Below are positions 1 to 7,867 of a stretch of 64,000 bases of DNA, one piece after another. The position numbers were made by a program, and so were the translations under genes. The notes beneath the pieces were generated by a model, which worked only from the letters and a program-made list of their open reading frames with translations, was not told the DNA's origin and did no database searches. Positions within the stretch are counted from its first letter, which is position 1, and the number at the start of each line of letters is the position of its first letter. The DNA comes from Synechococcus sp. AG-686-F08 (GTDB lineage Bacteria > Cyanobacteriota > Cyanobacteriia > PCC-6307 > Cyanobiaceae): contig QCVQ01000003.1 of assembly GCA_003210315.1 (NCBI GenBank), positions 1-64,000 on the forward strand. The letters run 5' to 3'.

Positions 1-102
1 AAATCCGCCAATGAACCGAACACGCGAAACGAGTCTGTTCTCGATACCCAATACGGATCGAACCGGGTCAATCTGGCTTTGCTGCTATTAAGCAGGCAAT
101 AA
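1..102 (+). CDS. 3' end of an unidentified gene
   Basis: The frame starting at base 1 is open for 33 codons and ends in TAA at 100-102, with the C-terminus ending NLALLLLSRQ. A hairpin with a GC stem follows at once. The start lies outside the window and I do not recognise the family. It could be a chance open stretch, but the adjoining terminator favours a real gene end. Confidence 0.35.
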   Translation, partial: KSANEPNTRNESVLDTQYGSNRVNLALLLLSRQ

Positions 103-122
103 AAAACCCCGCTCGTGGCGGG
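95..122 (-). terminator. Rho-independent terminator, minus strand
   Basis: A CCCCGC/GCGGGG stem is preceded on the plus strand by a run of six A, so on the minus strand the hairpin is followed by six T. It lies just below the double-glycine peptide gene, which it would terminate. Related CCACGAGCG(T/G)GG-TTTTTT hairpins recur near 5660, 7078 and 11151. Confidence 0.6.
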
Positions 123-151
123 GCGTGATGTTTTAGTTGCATGCCTTTGAC

Positions 152-336
152 TCAGATGTCGTCACCACCTGGATCTGAACTACCGGCTAGTCGGAACTCA
201 GGATGAACAATGCTCTTGCCTGCACCGAAAATGTCCTTGATGTCTTTCCAGATGAAGCGATCAGTGCATGTGCTGCCATCAGCTCCCATCGCGACCCCAC
301 CAGAAATAGCGGTGAGTTGATCAAGATTTTGTTCAT
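152..336 (-). pseudogene. Double-glycine-leader (bacteriocin/microcin-like) peptide precursor, frame disrupted
   Basis: Read on the minus strand, the sequence encodes a leader ending LDQLTAISGG followed by a core of about 48 residues with one Cys (VAMGADGSTCTDR...) and a Gly/Asp-rich end, stopping at 152-154. The leader matches the double-glycine signal cleaved by C39-peptidase ABC exporters. No start codon lies in this frame. An ATG at 334-336 is one base out of frame, and adding one A to the AAAA run just after it would give MNKNLDQLTAISGG. The gene is therefore broken by a one-base loss at a homopolymer, or the base call is wrong. A strong terminator follows. No transporter is visible in the window. 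Confidence 0.5.
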
Positions 337-498
337 TGTCTACTTTGCGTGTTTGCCTACCTGCTTGCCTCCGTTTTTGCTTTTGAGGGCATGAGTGACC
401 GTGTGTTGCTTGGTCTTTGTCAAGTCATAATGTTTTCTTTATTGTTGGATGACGATCCTGCGCAACTCGCTAATTTGAACCAAGTTTGAAAACCTTTT

Positions 499-1029
499 GT
501 GAATCTCAATCTCCTTTCGAAAGCCTGTCTGGTTGCCTCTTCTGCCTGTTTGATTTCAGCCTGTTCTGGTCAAGAATCATTAAATTCAACCAAAGGTTCT
601 CAGGAAGACCTTGCTGTTGCTGCAGCCAGCAAAGCCTTAACGCTCAAGGGTCATAAAGGCTTCAAGCCGACAGGAGAGATTCACAAGGTGGACAATTCTG
701 AAGGCGCATCTGCCTATGAAATTGTTTTTTCTAATGGCTCAAAAACTTTTGAAGTTGATGTTCTCTCTGATTCTTATACGGCTTATGAGATTGAAGAAGA
801 CATTGAGCTGAATGCTATTCCTCAAGATGTTCAAGCTGCTGCTGCAGCGACTGGTGAAGATATTCAGGCCTGTGGTCATTATCAGAAAGCTGTCAAATTG
901 GATTCAGGTGATGAGGTTTGGTTCGAGTTTGAAGAATGTAACAATGGCAAGATTGATATTGAAGTCAAGCAGGATGGGCTTCAAGTGGTGACCGATGAAA
1001 ATGATCAAACCGCAAGAGACATGTCATAG
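499..1029 (+). CDS. Secreted lipoprotein of unknown function
   Basis: A 176-residue protein starting at GTG. The N-terminus carries a signal sequence ending in the lipobox LISAC, so it is probably lipid-anchored in the periplasm. The mature part is acidic with two similar-looking segments (alternating Tyr/Glu/Asp-rich strands around GSKTFEVDV and GDEVWFEFEE), reminiscent of small PepSY-like folds, but that is only an impression. It stands alone, with no close neighbour in the same operon. Confidence 0.7.
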   Translation: MNLNLLSKACLVASSACLISACSGQESLNSTKGSQEDLAVAAASKALTLKGHKGFKPTGEIHKVDNSEGASAYEIVFSNGSKTFEVDVLSDSYTAYEIEEDIELNAIPQDVQAAAAATGEDIQACGHYQKAVKLDSGDEVWFEFEECNNGKIDIEVKQDGLQVVTDENDQTARDMS

Positions 1030-1281
1030 GTCTCTTCCCGATATTCTTCTAAGGCTTTTGATCTTCACTCGTGTTGATCCGGAGGTCTTCCGTAATAACC
1101 CTTTGATCAATGGAGGTGTATCCCATTCCTCGATGGAGTTTTGCCTGAGCCTGCACCCGAGGACAGGCTGACCACCACCCCGTAGCGGTATGGACCGCAC
1201 CAAGAGTTGCTGCGCATACATCTATGTCATCCAAATTGGCATTTGATCTTGTCGTTTGTACTGTGAAAAAACAATTGAACA

Positions 1282-1725
1282 ATGCTTAAAAAGACATCGC
1301 TTATCTCAGTTGCACTACTTTCAACAGCACTAGCCACTCCTAGTAAAGCTTTTGCTGACAACTGGCGAATAACCGACAAAATAATTAATCAACGGGAGGT
1401 AAGCATACAAATAGACAAAGACTCGATCAGGCGTGATGGCGAAAACTGGATCACTTTTACGCAAAGACTTCAAACCGATTAAAATCCGCCAGCAAAACCT
1501 TTCAAAGGAGAGGTGAATTGTATTAAAAAAATATTTGGCTCTGTATTTTCAAAGAACGAAAGGCAGGATCAATTCCGCCGTAACGGAAAATGGTTCATTG
1601 ACTTTGCACACAAAGACGATCCAAGCGATGTCATAAGTGTAGAAGTGGATCCAGAAGACGACCAATATAGAGAAAAGACATTTTCATGGATATGCAGCAA
1701 CTATAAAAAGCAAATCATCAATTAA
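1282..1725 (+). pseudogene. Small secreted protein, interrupted by an in-frame stop
   Basis: An ATG frame encodes a signal peptide (LLSTALATPSKAFA) and a W/F-containing domain, then meets TAA at 1480-1482. The same frame continues after the stop (NPPAKPFKGEVNC...) to 1725 and looks like the second half of the same fold: an exported small protein in which a β-rich region (WITFTQRLQ) is followed by a V-x-C segment. The 6193-6543 and 23046-23516 proteins have the same general plan. A separate start at GTG 1513 is possible, but its Shine-Dalgarno spacing is too short. A nonsense mutation splitting one gene is the simplest reading. Confidence 0.55.
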
Positions 1726-1734
1726 AAGTATTAA

Positions 1735-2076
1735 TTTTATCTTACGCAACTTGTCGACTGCGTTCACCACTGCAAACAAGAGCAGCTTGGCGAGATTGCC
1801 TATTGGGTTCAGACCCACTCACTCGAAAGGATGCGTGACATTGCCCATTTGGATGAGCCCCGTTCCTTCAACAGAGACACCCAGGTGACCCTCAGCACAA
1901 ATGAGAAGCCATCCAGATCGTTACCAGTGATGGCTGAACAACCAGGTGATGGGCAGAGCCTGCTTGCACTGAAACCCCTCACAAGGAAACAGCCACACGG
2001 AACACAAATTATTTTGCAGATTAATTTGCGCATTAAAAAAGCAGCTTTTTCGGGCCGCCAAAAAACTCGTCAGTGA
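1735..2076 (+). pseudogene. Remnant of a small-protein gene (LGEIAYW...HSLERM family)
   Basis: The frame is open from 1735 but the first ATG is at 1831, inside a segment that is clearly conserved: about 80 bp here (1781-1861) match, inverted, 2472-2552 with roughly 80% identity, and both copies encode a similar peptide (GEIAYW..THSLERMRDIA here, GEIASW..IHSLERMSDIA there). The conserved part begins upstream of any usable start, which suggests a fragment. Function unknown. Confidence 0.3.
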
Positions 2077-2082
2077 CTGAGT
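2059..2082 (-). terminator. Terminator at the host side of the distal att site
   Basis: The hairpin ACTCGTC-AGT-GAC(T)GAGT has six A on its left, giving a T-run when read on the minus strand. It lies 11 bp beyond the tRNA-Ala fragment. The likely reading is that this is the original terminator of tRNA-Ala, displaced by about 20 kb when the element inserted. Confidence 0.5.
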
Positions 2083-2092
2083 TTATTTTTGG

Positions 2093-2145
2093 AATGGAGC
2101 CAAGCGGATTCGAACCGCTGACCCCCTGCATGCCATGCAGGTGCT
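2093..2145 (-). repeat. Distal attachment site: 53-bp copy of the tRNA-Ala 3' end
   Basis: Identical base for base to 22230-22282. It covers the acceptor 3' strand, T arm, variable region and anticodon arm of tRNA-Ala, then diverges (GCTTAATA here, GCTCTACC in the real tRNA). The 5' half of a tRNA is absent, so this is not a functional tRNA. Confidence 0.92.
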
Positions 2146-2196
2146 TAATAACTCAAATCAACTGATATAACAAGTCTAAAGGAGAATAAACATTTA

Positions 2197-2217
2197 TTTA
2201 GAGCAGTTTTTAGAGCA
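2197..2217 (+). repeat. Arm-type repeats near the distal att site
   Basis: Two direct copies of TTTAGAGCA(G/A) start at 2197 and 2209, 12 bp apart, about 50 bp inside the att repeat. Three copies of the same word occur beside the other end (22104-22136). Phased repeats inside both ends of an element are what the arm-binding domain of a tyrosine recombinase typically uses. Confidence 0.65.
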
Positions 2218-2362
2218 AAGATGATGGGAAGCGGATGTCCACAGCCCTTCCTCCCTTATCTCATGTGAGCTGACTCTGCCCAGCGCGTGGTTAATTTTCT
2301 GCCATCTCTGTTGTCGATCTAGATGGCTTCACGCTTGTGCTGAGGACTATGTGGTGTGCCTC

Positions 2363-2479
2363 ATGCTCGGCATGGGTGAGCTTCGACGAGAAGTAGCTGC
2401 TGCGGGGAACCTGGGTGAATGTGTTTGCTTGGGCGATATGGCGAGTTTGGAAGAAGAACGGCTGAAGGAACAGGGCTAA
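2363..2479 (+). CDS. Small protein, diverged member of the DGYKSW repeat family
   Basis: An ATG frame of 38 codons reads MLGMGELRREVAAAGNLGE.... It aligns with the intact 72-residue protein at 10375-10593 around its IEELGRDVAAE and EKERDRL segments, and open codons upstream (CAEDYVVC) resemble DADGYKSW there. It looks like a diverged, perhaps shortened, paralogue. The function of the family is unknown. The frame upstream of the ATG is also open, so the true start is uncertain. Confidence 0.35.
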   Translation: MLGMGELRREVAAAGNLGECVCLGDMASLEEERLKEQG

Positions 2480-2552
2480 TTCAAAAGGGCAATGTCACTC
2501 ATCCTTTCGAGTGAATGGATGTCACCCCAAGAGGCAATCTCGCCAAACTTCT
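2472..2552 (-). repeat. Inverted copy of the 1781-1861 segment
   Basis: Read on the minus strand, this segment encodes GEIASWGDIHSLERMSDIA and then a stop (2476-2478). It matches the plus-strand remnant at 1781-1861 at roughly 80% of bases. The two copies face each other across the att site, one in the host flank and one in the element. From 2553 to 2832 I see no convincing gene. Confidence 0.55.
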
Positions 2553-2832
2553 CTGATGTGGCAGCAGCAGCCTGATTACGCCCGACACAAGGAGAAGTCA
2601 GGCGGTGAAGGCTGGCTGCTGAACAGGCAAGAGGGAACGCTCATACAGATCAAGCCCGACGCACCAACCCAACATGCCCAGTTCGTATTGGTGAGCTACT
2701 ACCGATTATCAGCACGCATTGGGAAACCTGTTCGGCAGCACCGAATGCTCAGGCATCTTGGCATCGAAATGTGGATCAACTTGCAGAAGATCGGTTGGCA
2801 ACGATGCACGCCGCCTAACTGATTACCCCTTT

Positions 2833-2876
2833 GAGGGATAGGTCGGCAGCGAAGATCACTCGAATGGGGGATTCGG
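2833..2876 (+). promoter_or_regulatory. GGGAT-box pair upstream of the 2936 gene
   Basis: GAGGGAT (2833-2839) and TGGGGGATTCGG (from 2865) bracket a segment (AGGTCGGCAGCGAAGATCACTCG) that is nearly the same in the modules at 5689, 9545 and 10600. The second box ends 64 bp before the ATG. Confidence 0.5.
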
Positions 2877-2935
2877 TATTTATGTATTTGGTAGATAGTA
2901 AATACATACAACCAAGCCTTCTCCTCTTCATCAAA

Positions 2936-3052
2936 ATGAATCAAAAACTAATTCTTTTTGGCTCGGTAATAGTTGTGGCTTTTGGAGCATTTATAGGTGT
3001 TGCCATCGATCTGCAAATGCAATCATTAATCACTATTTTTAGTGAATCATAA
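2936..3052 (+). CDS. Very small membrane protein
   Basis: A 38-residue peptide starting MNQKLILFGSVIVVAFGAFI: a single membrane span of about 20 residues with a short amphipathic tail. I prefer this ATG over an upstream in-frame start at 2831 because the latter would run through the conserved regulatory module. Tiny one-span proteins are common in this element (10785, 10907). Function unknown. Confidence 0.5.
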   Translation: MNQKLILFGSVIVVAFGAFIGVAIDLQMQSLITIFSES

Positions 3053-3096
3053 GACCACAAAGCATTTAAAAAACTACTAGTGCAACCATCACCAAA

Positions 3097-3357
3097 ATGA
3101 CAAAAAACGAATTAAAAGAAATCGTTCGCGATTGCATGCTAACAGAGAACATTAACTCCAACAAAATAGGCTTCACGTTAATCGAAATCACAAAACTTGT
3201 ATACAGCTCTCTCGTCAAACATGGAATAACGCCTGATGATGATATTTTCTATTCATACCAATATGATTTGCGTTGGTGCCTGCAAGAACTTCGTAATGAA
3301 GGTTTTACGAGCTTTAAAAAAATGGGAAAGTTCAATGTTCACTGTCTCTGCGAATAG
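3097..3357 (+). CDS. Hypothetical protein
   Basis: An 86-residue protein, mostly helical in appearance, starting MTKNELKEIVRDCML. The C-terminal half (YDLRWCLQELRNEGF) looks like a small globular helical domain. No family recognised. It is the first of three co-oriented AT-rich genes of unknown function (3097, 3411, 4319) and may be co-transcribed with the 3411 gene 53 bp downstream. Confidence 0.6.
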   Translation: MTKNELKEIVRDCMLTENINSNKIGFTLIEITKLVYSSLVKHGITPDDDIFYSYQYDLRWCLQELRNEGFTSFKKMGKFNVHCLCE

Positions 3358-3410
3358 ATAATCATCTCCATACAACAACAACCATCACACTATTAAGGAA
3401 ACAATTACCA

Positions 3411-4289
3411 ATGTCATTACCCATCACTGACATCGTTACACCTAATGGCGTTAAACATCGAATGATAGACAAGGAGGACTGGTACATTGAAGTCCTCAAT
3501 GATACTGGTAAGGGCTGGGTAGAAACACAAAAACTACCTCGACTATTGTCAATATTTTCAACTGATGATAGTAATCCAATCTTTATGGATGAGTATCAAG
3601 TATTGAAATGCTATGACCTTAGTCAATTCTCCAATGACGCAATTCGTGTCTACGAGAATGGCAAGACTAAAGCCCCTATCAACTACAACGACTACCAGGA
3701 CAAAGACATCTTTCATTGTCACTTACTTCCTATAGGTACTTATTACATAGGTGACCCTGGTTATGTAATGCCTGAACAGGATTACGCAACATTCTTAGAA
3801 ACTTACTTTGCTTCTAAGGAGAGTAGTGGATTCTTTAAGTTTGAGGATAAGAAGATTCTAATCATCGATAACATGGGTGATGGATTCATTCCTATATACG
3901 ACGATTCTTACCCCGATAAGAAATGGAGTTCTCTTCCAATTGACCACGGTATGTTTGCATTTATCCCCTTCGATTACCTCACTCAAGAATGTGGATTAAC
4001 CAAGGAGTTTCTACTTGAGAAAGGTTGTGTCATGACTTTCAATTATGAAGGGATTGACTGGGGTGACGATGATGATAAACCCAGTGATAAAGAATTAGAA
4101 ACATATGAAGTTTATCTATGGGATTACACAATGTGCGAAGTAGACGGTTACACATTCTTTATGGATAGTGATGCGGAGGACGCTTATAATGCAATCGGCA
4201 AAGAAACCATCGGAATCAAATTCGTACACGCTATGAACACCACCGATTGCAACACAATCTTAGTTGAAACCGTTAAAGATGAAGAATGA
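3411..4289 (+). CDS. Hypothetical protein with acidic C-terminus
   Basis: A 292-residue soluble protein rich in Asp, Tyr and aromatic residues. It starts MSLPITDIV and contains a notable YYIGDPGYVM segment near residue 112 and a strongly acidic stretch (WGDDDDKPSDKELE) near 220. The first third resembles a small β-domain, and the rest looks like a separate domain built of alternating strands and short loops. No signal peptide. I do not recognise the family. The composition is like phage-borne hypotheticals, consistent with the mobile element around it. Confidence 0.7.
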   Translation: MSLPITDIVTPNGVKHRMIDKEDWYIEVLNDTGKGWVETQKLPRLLSIFSTDDSNPIFMDEYQVLKCYDLSQFSNDAIRVYENGKTKAPINYNDYQDKDIFHCHLLPIGTYYIGDPGYVMPEQDYATFLETYFASKESSGFFKFEDKKILIIDNMGDGFIPIYDDSYPDKKWSSLPIDHGMFAFIPFDYLTQECGLTKEFLLEKGCVMTFNYEGIDWGDDDDKPSDKELETYEVYLWDYTMCEVDGYTFFMDSDAEDAYNAIGKETIGIKFVHAMNTTDCNTILVETVKDEE

Positions 4290-4318
4290 ATCCATAGGAA
4301 GAATGACACACACGCATC

Positions 4319-4588
4319 ATGTGGGATTACAGTGCAACTCAACACTATTCAGATCTATCCCCCATTCCATTCAAGGAAGAATGGGAACATGAGGAAGCGG
4401 AAGCGAATGGAGAAAGCATATATAGAGATATGAAATATATCAACCTTCTAATGTTACCCAATGATGATAGGGACGAGTTAGAGATTGATCAAGAAATCGA
4501 ACCACGTGATACTGAATTAATATACATAGTGTGTGTAATATTATATATATTAATTCAGGCAAAGTTAAGTATTTTTACTAGAATTTAG
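4319..4588 (+). CDS. Hypothetical protein with C-terminal hydrophobic tail
   Basis: An 89-residue protein. The N-terminal two thirds is acidic (EEWEHEEAEANGE) and the end carries a run of about 15 hydrophobic residues (YIVCVILYILIQ), as in a tail-anchored protein. The start lies 29 bp after the 3411 gene, so the two may be co-expressed. The hydrophobic tail falls in an AT-rich stretch (taatattatatatatt) and might result from loss of the original stop. No family recognised. Confidence 0.45.
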   Translation: MWDYSATQHYSDLSPIPFKEEWEHEEAEANGESIYRDMKYINLLMLPNDDRDELEIDQEIEPRDTELIYIVCVILYILIQAKLSIFTRI

Positions 4589-4724
4589 GCGAAGAGGAGA
4601 GAAACCATTCTCCTGGCACATCCACTAATAACTATCCAAATGAAGTACTCAATCATCCTCCAGCAATCAACGGGAGAGAATCAAACTGTTTACACATCAG
4701 AATAACTAGCTGCAGGTCCTGCTG

Positions 4725-5009
4725 ATGGCACTAAGGGCTAATGACGCTGATGGCTATAAGTCTTGACTAGCCCTTGGCATTGAAGAGTTTGGAAGGGATG
4801 TAGCTGCTGATGTCGAATCTGAATGGATGGTGCCTTTGTTGATTGAAGATGAGAAAGACAGGTTGATGGCGAGGCAGCTGGGTGTGAGCCTTTGGCCCGA
4901 ATGGGGGATAGAACACCCACGAGAATCACTCTCATGGGGAATAACAGTTCCTAGTTACGAACATAAACTAACGACATCAAGAAACACACACACGACGGAG
5001 AACAACTAA
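4725..5009 (+). pseudogene. DGYKSW-family small protein, copy 1, stop in place of Trp
   Basis: Codon by codon this matches the intact gene at 10375-10593 (LLMALRA..DADGYKS, IEE.GRDVAA.VESEWMVPLL), but the Trp codon after DGYKS is TGA (4764-4766). Beyond the matching region the frame runs on to a TAA whose last base starts the 5009 gene. The copy at 9347 has TAG at the same codon. The short stretch 4589-4724 holds no gene I can support. TGGGGGAT at 4902-4909 lies inside this frame. Confidence 0.6.
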
Positions 5010-5554
5010 TGAACAACAACAAACACAAGTTCTACGACTACGAACTAACAACAGAAGGACGCATTAAATGGTTCTCATACATACTTGATGACTTTGAAGA
5101 GTACATCAAAGAGTATTGGAACAAGACTCAATCAGAAGATTGGGATAATGTACCAGTACTTCCTGAATCATTCAGGGTTGAGTATGTTGAGAAACAGTTT
5201 GATTCTGACTTTGATACTGAAGACGCAAAGCGGTTAGAAGCATTCAATAATGGTGAAGATGAAGGTAATAATGAAGGATGGTTACCGATTTCATGTGTGA
5301 ACTGGATTTTAGTTAAGAACACACCTGAGAATTTAGAGAAACTCAAGGACGCAAAAGTTCTTTCATATGAAGTATGGGAAGACTTCCCTGAATTCGGAGA
5401 TGATTCTTGTATTCATGTAGAGACACTTGCTATTTGGTATTGGCGCTATTACAACGATAAACTTTATAGTGAAGAGACTAAAGAAAACTTTAGTGGCGAC
5501 ACTGATATTCCATTAGAAGAGATTCAAAAGGAGAATATACACGTAAACGAATAA
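5009..5554 (+). CDS. Hypothetical acidic protein
   Basis: A 181-residue soluble, strongly acidic and aromatic-rich protein starting MNNNKHKFYDYELTTEGR. The ATG shares one base with the stop of the preceding frame. A Gly/Asn/Asp/Glu-rich linker (NNGEDEGNNEG) sits in the middle. The style is similar to the 3411 product: phage-like, no signal peptide, no recognisable motif. It is followed by a degenerate copy of the CCACGAGCGGGG-TTTTTT hairpin near 5655-5683. Confidence 0.65.
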   Translation: MNNNKHKFYDYELTTEGRIKWFSYILDDFEEYIKEYWNKTQSEDWDNVPVLPESFRVEYVEKQFDSDFDTEDAKRLEAFNNGEDEGNNEGWLPISCVNWILVKNTPENLEKLKDAKVLSYEVWEDFPEFGDDSCIHVETLAIWYWRYYNDKLYSEETKENFSGDTDIPLEEIQKENIHVNE

Positions 5555-5688
5555 CTTTTGCATAACACTTACGAAGAAACGCTAATGTTCAACTGCTGGT
5601 CATTATCACCAGAACTACAGAAGATAATTGGTATGCAAAATTCACACGAGCACTGCCATGAGCGGGGTTTTTTAATGACTCACTCTTT

Positions 5689-5735
5689 TGGGGGATAGCT
5701 CAGCAGCAAAGACCGCTCGGATGGGGGATTCGGAT
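5689..5735 (+). promoter_or_regulatory. Paired TGGGGGAT module upstream of the 5798 gene
   Basis: TGGGGGAT at 5689-5696 and 5722-5729, 33 bp apart start to start, with AGCTCAGCAGCAAAGACCGC between. The second box ends 69 bp before the ATG. The whole stretch 5689-5815, including the leader and the first codons of the gene, is duplicated at 10600-10735. Confidence 0.55.
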
Positions 5736-5797
5736 TCTTTGTGTTTCAGCGATTGTGAATACATCGAGGGGCGACCTTCATACAACACCTGAATCAA

Positions 5798-6157
5798 ATG
5801 AAACTTTCCTCCTTTGTCGCGATCGCTGCTGTTATTGGTGGTTCATTTCTGATTCCCATACCGGCTGAAGCAGATCAAGTGACAGATACCAAAGAGAAAT
5901 TAATTGGCCTTGCAGCATTTGCAGGATGCAAAATGACACGCCATGGGTACACAGTAGAACAGGCACGATCTATCATTGATGATGGAATAGTTAGCATGAA
6001 TGCTGAAGACTATAGAGTTTGGATGGATAGCAGCAAAGTTGCTAATGCAGTCCAGCTATTTGCTAAAGCGATGAATGACCAATGCACAACAGTTAACACT
6101 TCTAGTCCTTATCTTGAAAAGGCAATAAATGCTAGCCATAAAGCCACCACCTATTGA
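5798..6157 (+). CDS. Small secreted protein
   Basis: A 119-residue protein with a clear signal peptide (hydrophobic core to about residue 20, cleavage near AEA-DQ). The mature part is a helical domain of about 95 residues with two Cys (AGCKMTRHGY and NDQCTT), which could form a disulfide in the periplasm. Its promoter region and the first codons (MKLS.FVAI) exist again as a truncated copy at 10710. The next gene starts 36 bp downstream, so the two are probably one unit. Function unknown. Confidence 0.65.
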   Translation: MKLSSFVAIAAVIGGSFLIPIPAEADQVTDTKEKLIGLAAFAGCKMTRHGYTVEQARSIIDDGIVSMNAEDYRVWMDSSKVANAVQLFAKAMNDQCTTVNTSSPYLEKAINASHKATTY

Positions 6158-6192
6158 TTGGGACAATAAACAACTTCTTTGCACTAAATTTA

Positions 6193-6543
6193 ATGACTGG
6201 AAAAGTGATCCCATTCTTGGCAATTCTTTTAGCATCTGCACTATCAAATCCTTACGCTGCTCATGCCAATGAGTGGGTTGAATTCAAAGAAAGTGATAAT
6301 ATGTACAAATACTTGCGCCTTGATTCTCAGTCGAATGGGATTTCTTATGTGTCAACCATGTTTTTTTTCAATTCCAAAAAGTTGTCCGAATCGGACTGGG
6401 TTGTGAACTGCAAGGAAAATGTAATGGTTAATAATTACGGCACAGAATGGATTAAAATTAGTGGTATTTGGAGGCTTCGAGATAATAACAAGGCTGGTAC
6501 TCCTGGTCTTGATCGACTATATGATTTCGCATGTTTAAATTAA
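6193..6543 (+). CDS. Small secreted protein (WVEF...DSQS type)
   Basis: A 116-residue protein from ATG 6193. An upstream in-frame start at 6154 would put extra residues in front of a good signal peptide (VIPFLAILLASALSNPYAAHA), so I use the later one. The mature part begins NEWVEF and shows the same order of elements as the broken 1282-1725 gene: Trp-rich start, a β segment with D-S-x-S, then V-N-C and a late Cys (FAC). That suggests one small family of exported β-proteins, possibly with a disulfide. Function unknown. Confidence 0.6.
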   Translation: MTGKVIPFLAILLASALSNPYAAHANEWVEFKESDNMYKYLRLDSQSNGISYVSTMFFFNSKKLSESDWVVNCKENVMVNNYGTEWIKISGIWRLRDNNKAGTPGLDRLYDFACLN

Positions 6544-6682
6544 AGAAAATAACTAGCTGAAACGTCGGGAAGCCTGAAGCCTTATGGCTGAAAGCAATAC
6601 AACACCCGCAAGGGAAAAGCAGGGGGCGTTTTGTATCGCTATCGATCTCCCAACAAATGTATTTCGTTTACTCCATAGTTAA

Positions 6683-7018
6683 ATGATTGAACAAAGTATT
6701 TTCATCAGTGAAGATGGTCGAAAATTTGACACCTCAGAGGAATGCCAAGAGTGGGAATCCTTGCTCGTTGTTATAAGAAAAGTCAGGCAGCGGTTATGGG
6801 AGCATGAATTCAAGACATCAGCCTTGGGACCAATATGGTGCAAAGAAAATATGGGAGAAAGGTGTACAGACGAATACCAGCTTCGTTCTTCCACTGACGA
6901 CGAACTTCTACACTTTGATGAAGATATATTCGAAGGAAGGCTAGAAGATGTCTGCATTGATGCAGTTCAGTTATACATGTACAGGTTAAGACAAGAATAT
7001 TCAATAGTGTTTGATTAG
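6683..7018 (+). CDS. Hypothetical protein
   Basis: A 111-residue acidic soluble protein, MIEQSIFISEDGRKFDTSEECQ..., with an early segment typical of small phage or plasmid proteins (ISEDGRKFDTSEECQEWE, as in proteins that begin with a 'feature of interest plus EDGK.F.t..ec..hE' pattern). The rest is helical and ends at 7018. A TATCGCTATCGATCTCCC repeat precedes it (6634-6651). It stands apart from other genes. Function unknown. Confidence 0.55.
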   Translation: MIEQSIFISEDGRKFDTSEECQEWESLLVVIRKVRQRLWEHEFKTSALGPIWCKENMGERCTDEYQLRSSTDDELLHFDEDIFEGRLEDVCIDAVQLYMYRLRQEYSIVFD

Positions 7019-7092
7019 CCTATAAATACTCAATGCAGGTTTTGAACGATCTCCAATCTGAATATCCACTACACCCGCCACGAGCTGAGTTT

Positions 7093-7845
7093 TTAAATGT
7101 CCGCTTCAATCAAGCCATGCGTCAAAGCAAAAACTGCTGCTTGTGTTCGATCTCTTACTCCAAGCTTGTGAATAGCTGTGCTGACATGACTTTTGACGGT
7201 TTCAGCAGAAACGAAAAGTGAATCAGCGATTTCAGTGTTCCTCATCCCTCGGATAATGCAGCGAATCACTTCTAGCTCTCGCTCAGATAATGGATCAACA
7301 AGTATTGGTGCAGGCTTCACCTTTGCTGTTGCAGCCTCTCGCACAGCCCTTGGGTAGTAGATGCCGCCGCTATTGGTCGTGCTTAAAGCGTGAATGAAGT
7401 CACCGTCACCAGTTCCTATGGATGACATGAACATCACACCATCAGCGCCTGCTTGCATTGCTTCCTGGACAACTTCAGGTGTCTCACGCTGGAGAAAGAT
7501 CAATGCCTTTAGATCAGGAGAATGATCCTTGGCTTTCTCTACCAGTCTTATTCCGTATCCCCGTTCAAGATCTTCACTGGTAATCAAAAGATCTGGATTG
7601 CTTTCAAGTTGTATTTGCAGTGCCTCATCTTCGGTTGTTGCACCACCAACTAACGATTGCAGGATTGGTGCAGCAAGGCTGAGTGCAGTAAGCGTGAGCC
7701 TATTTTTAGAGCAAACCAAGACTCTTTTTTTCTCCAGCATCGTTTTACAAGCATCAGAGGCTTGTTGGATTGCAGAGTCAGATGGGTTGATCCGCACGTA
7801 TTCGGTACAGGCAGCCACATCAGCATAGATGTGCCATGAATCCAC
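7093..7845 (-). CDS. LuxR-family transcriptional regulator with atypical receiver
   Basis: A 250-residue protein. Residues about 185-245 are a typical LuxR/FixJ helix-turn-helix (LSERELEVIRCIIRGMRNTEIADSLFVS, then ETVKSHV...KLGV). Residues about 40-150 resemble a response-regulator receiver, but the usual phospho-Asp segment reads LLITSEDLERG, so phosphorylation is doubtful. No partner kinase is visible. It is the only clear stand-alone transcription regulator in the element apart from the HTH gene near the recombinase, so it is a candidate to act at the TGGGGGAT boxes. That is inference from context only. The ATG at 7845 could be replaced by an internal one (MLEKKRVLV). Confidence 0.8.
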   Translation of the reverse strand: MDSWHIYADVAACTEYVRINPSDSAIQQASDACKTMLEKKRVLVCSKNRLTLTALSLAAPILQSLVGGATTEDEALQIQLESNPDLLITSEDLERGYGIRLVEKAKDHSPDLKALIFLQRETPEVVQEAMQAGADGVMFMSSIGTGDGDFIHALSTTNSGGIYYPRAVREAATAKVKPAPILVDPLSERELEVIRCIIRGMRNTEIADSLFVSAETVKSHVSTAIHKLGVRDRTQAAVFALTHGLIEADI

Positions 7846-7867
7846 GCCAGAAGCTAAACAGGGCTGC

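Noticed and set aside
203-394. Plus-strand 63-codon frame
   Set aside because: It runs antisense to a minus-strand frame with a convincing double-glycine leader, and its own residues show no domain pattern.
1024-1282. Minus-strand frames of 65 and 77 codons
   Set aside because: No plausible protein composition or start signal; they lie antisense to the leader of the 1282 gene.
2095-2167. A second tRNA-Ala gene at the distal att site
   Set aside because: Only the 3' half matches; the D arm and 5' acceptor strand are absent.
2511-2822. Plus-strand 103-codon frame
   Set aside because: It covers the inverted copy of the 1781 segment in the wrong strand and frame and has an implausible composition (Gln/Arg/His-rich).
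4764-4766. TGA read as selenocysteine or Trp
   Set aside because: Another copy has TAG at the same codon and no recoding machinery or SECIS-like signal is evident; nonsense mutation is simpler.
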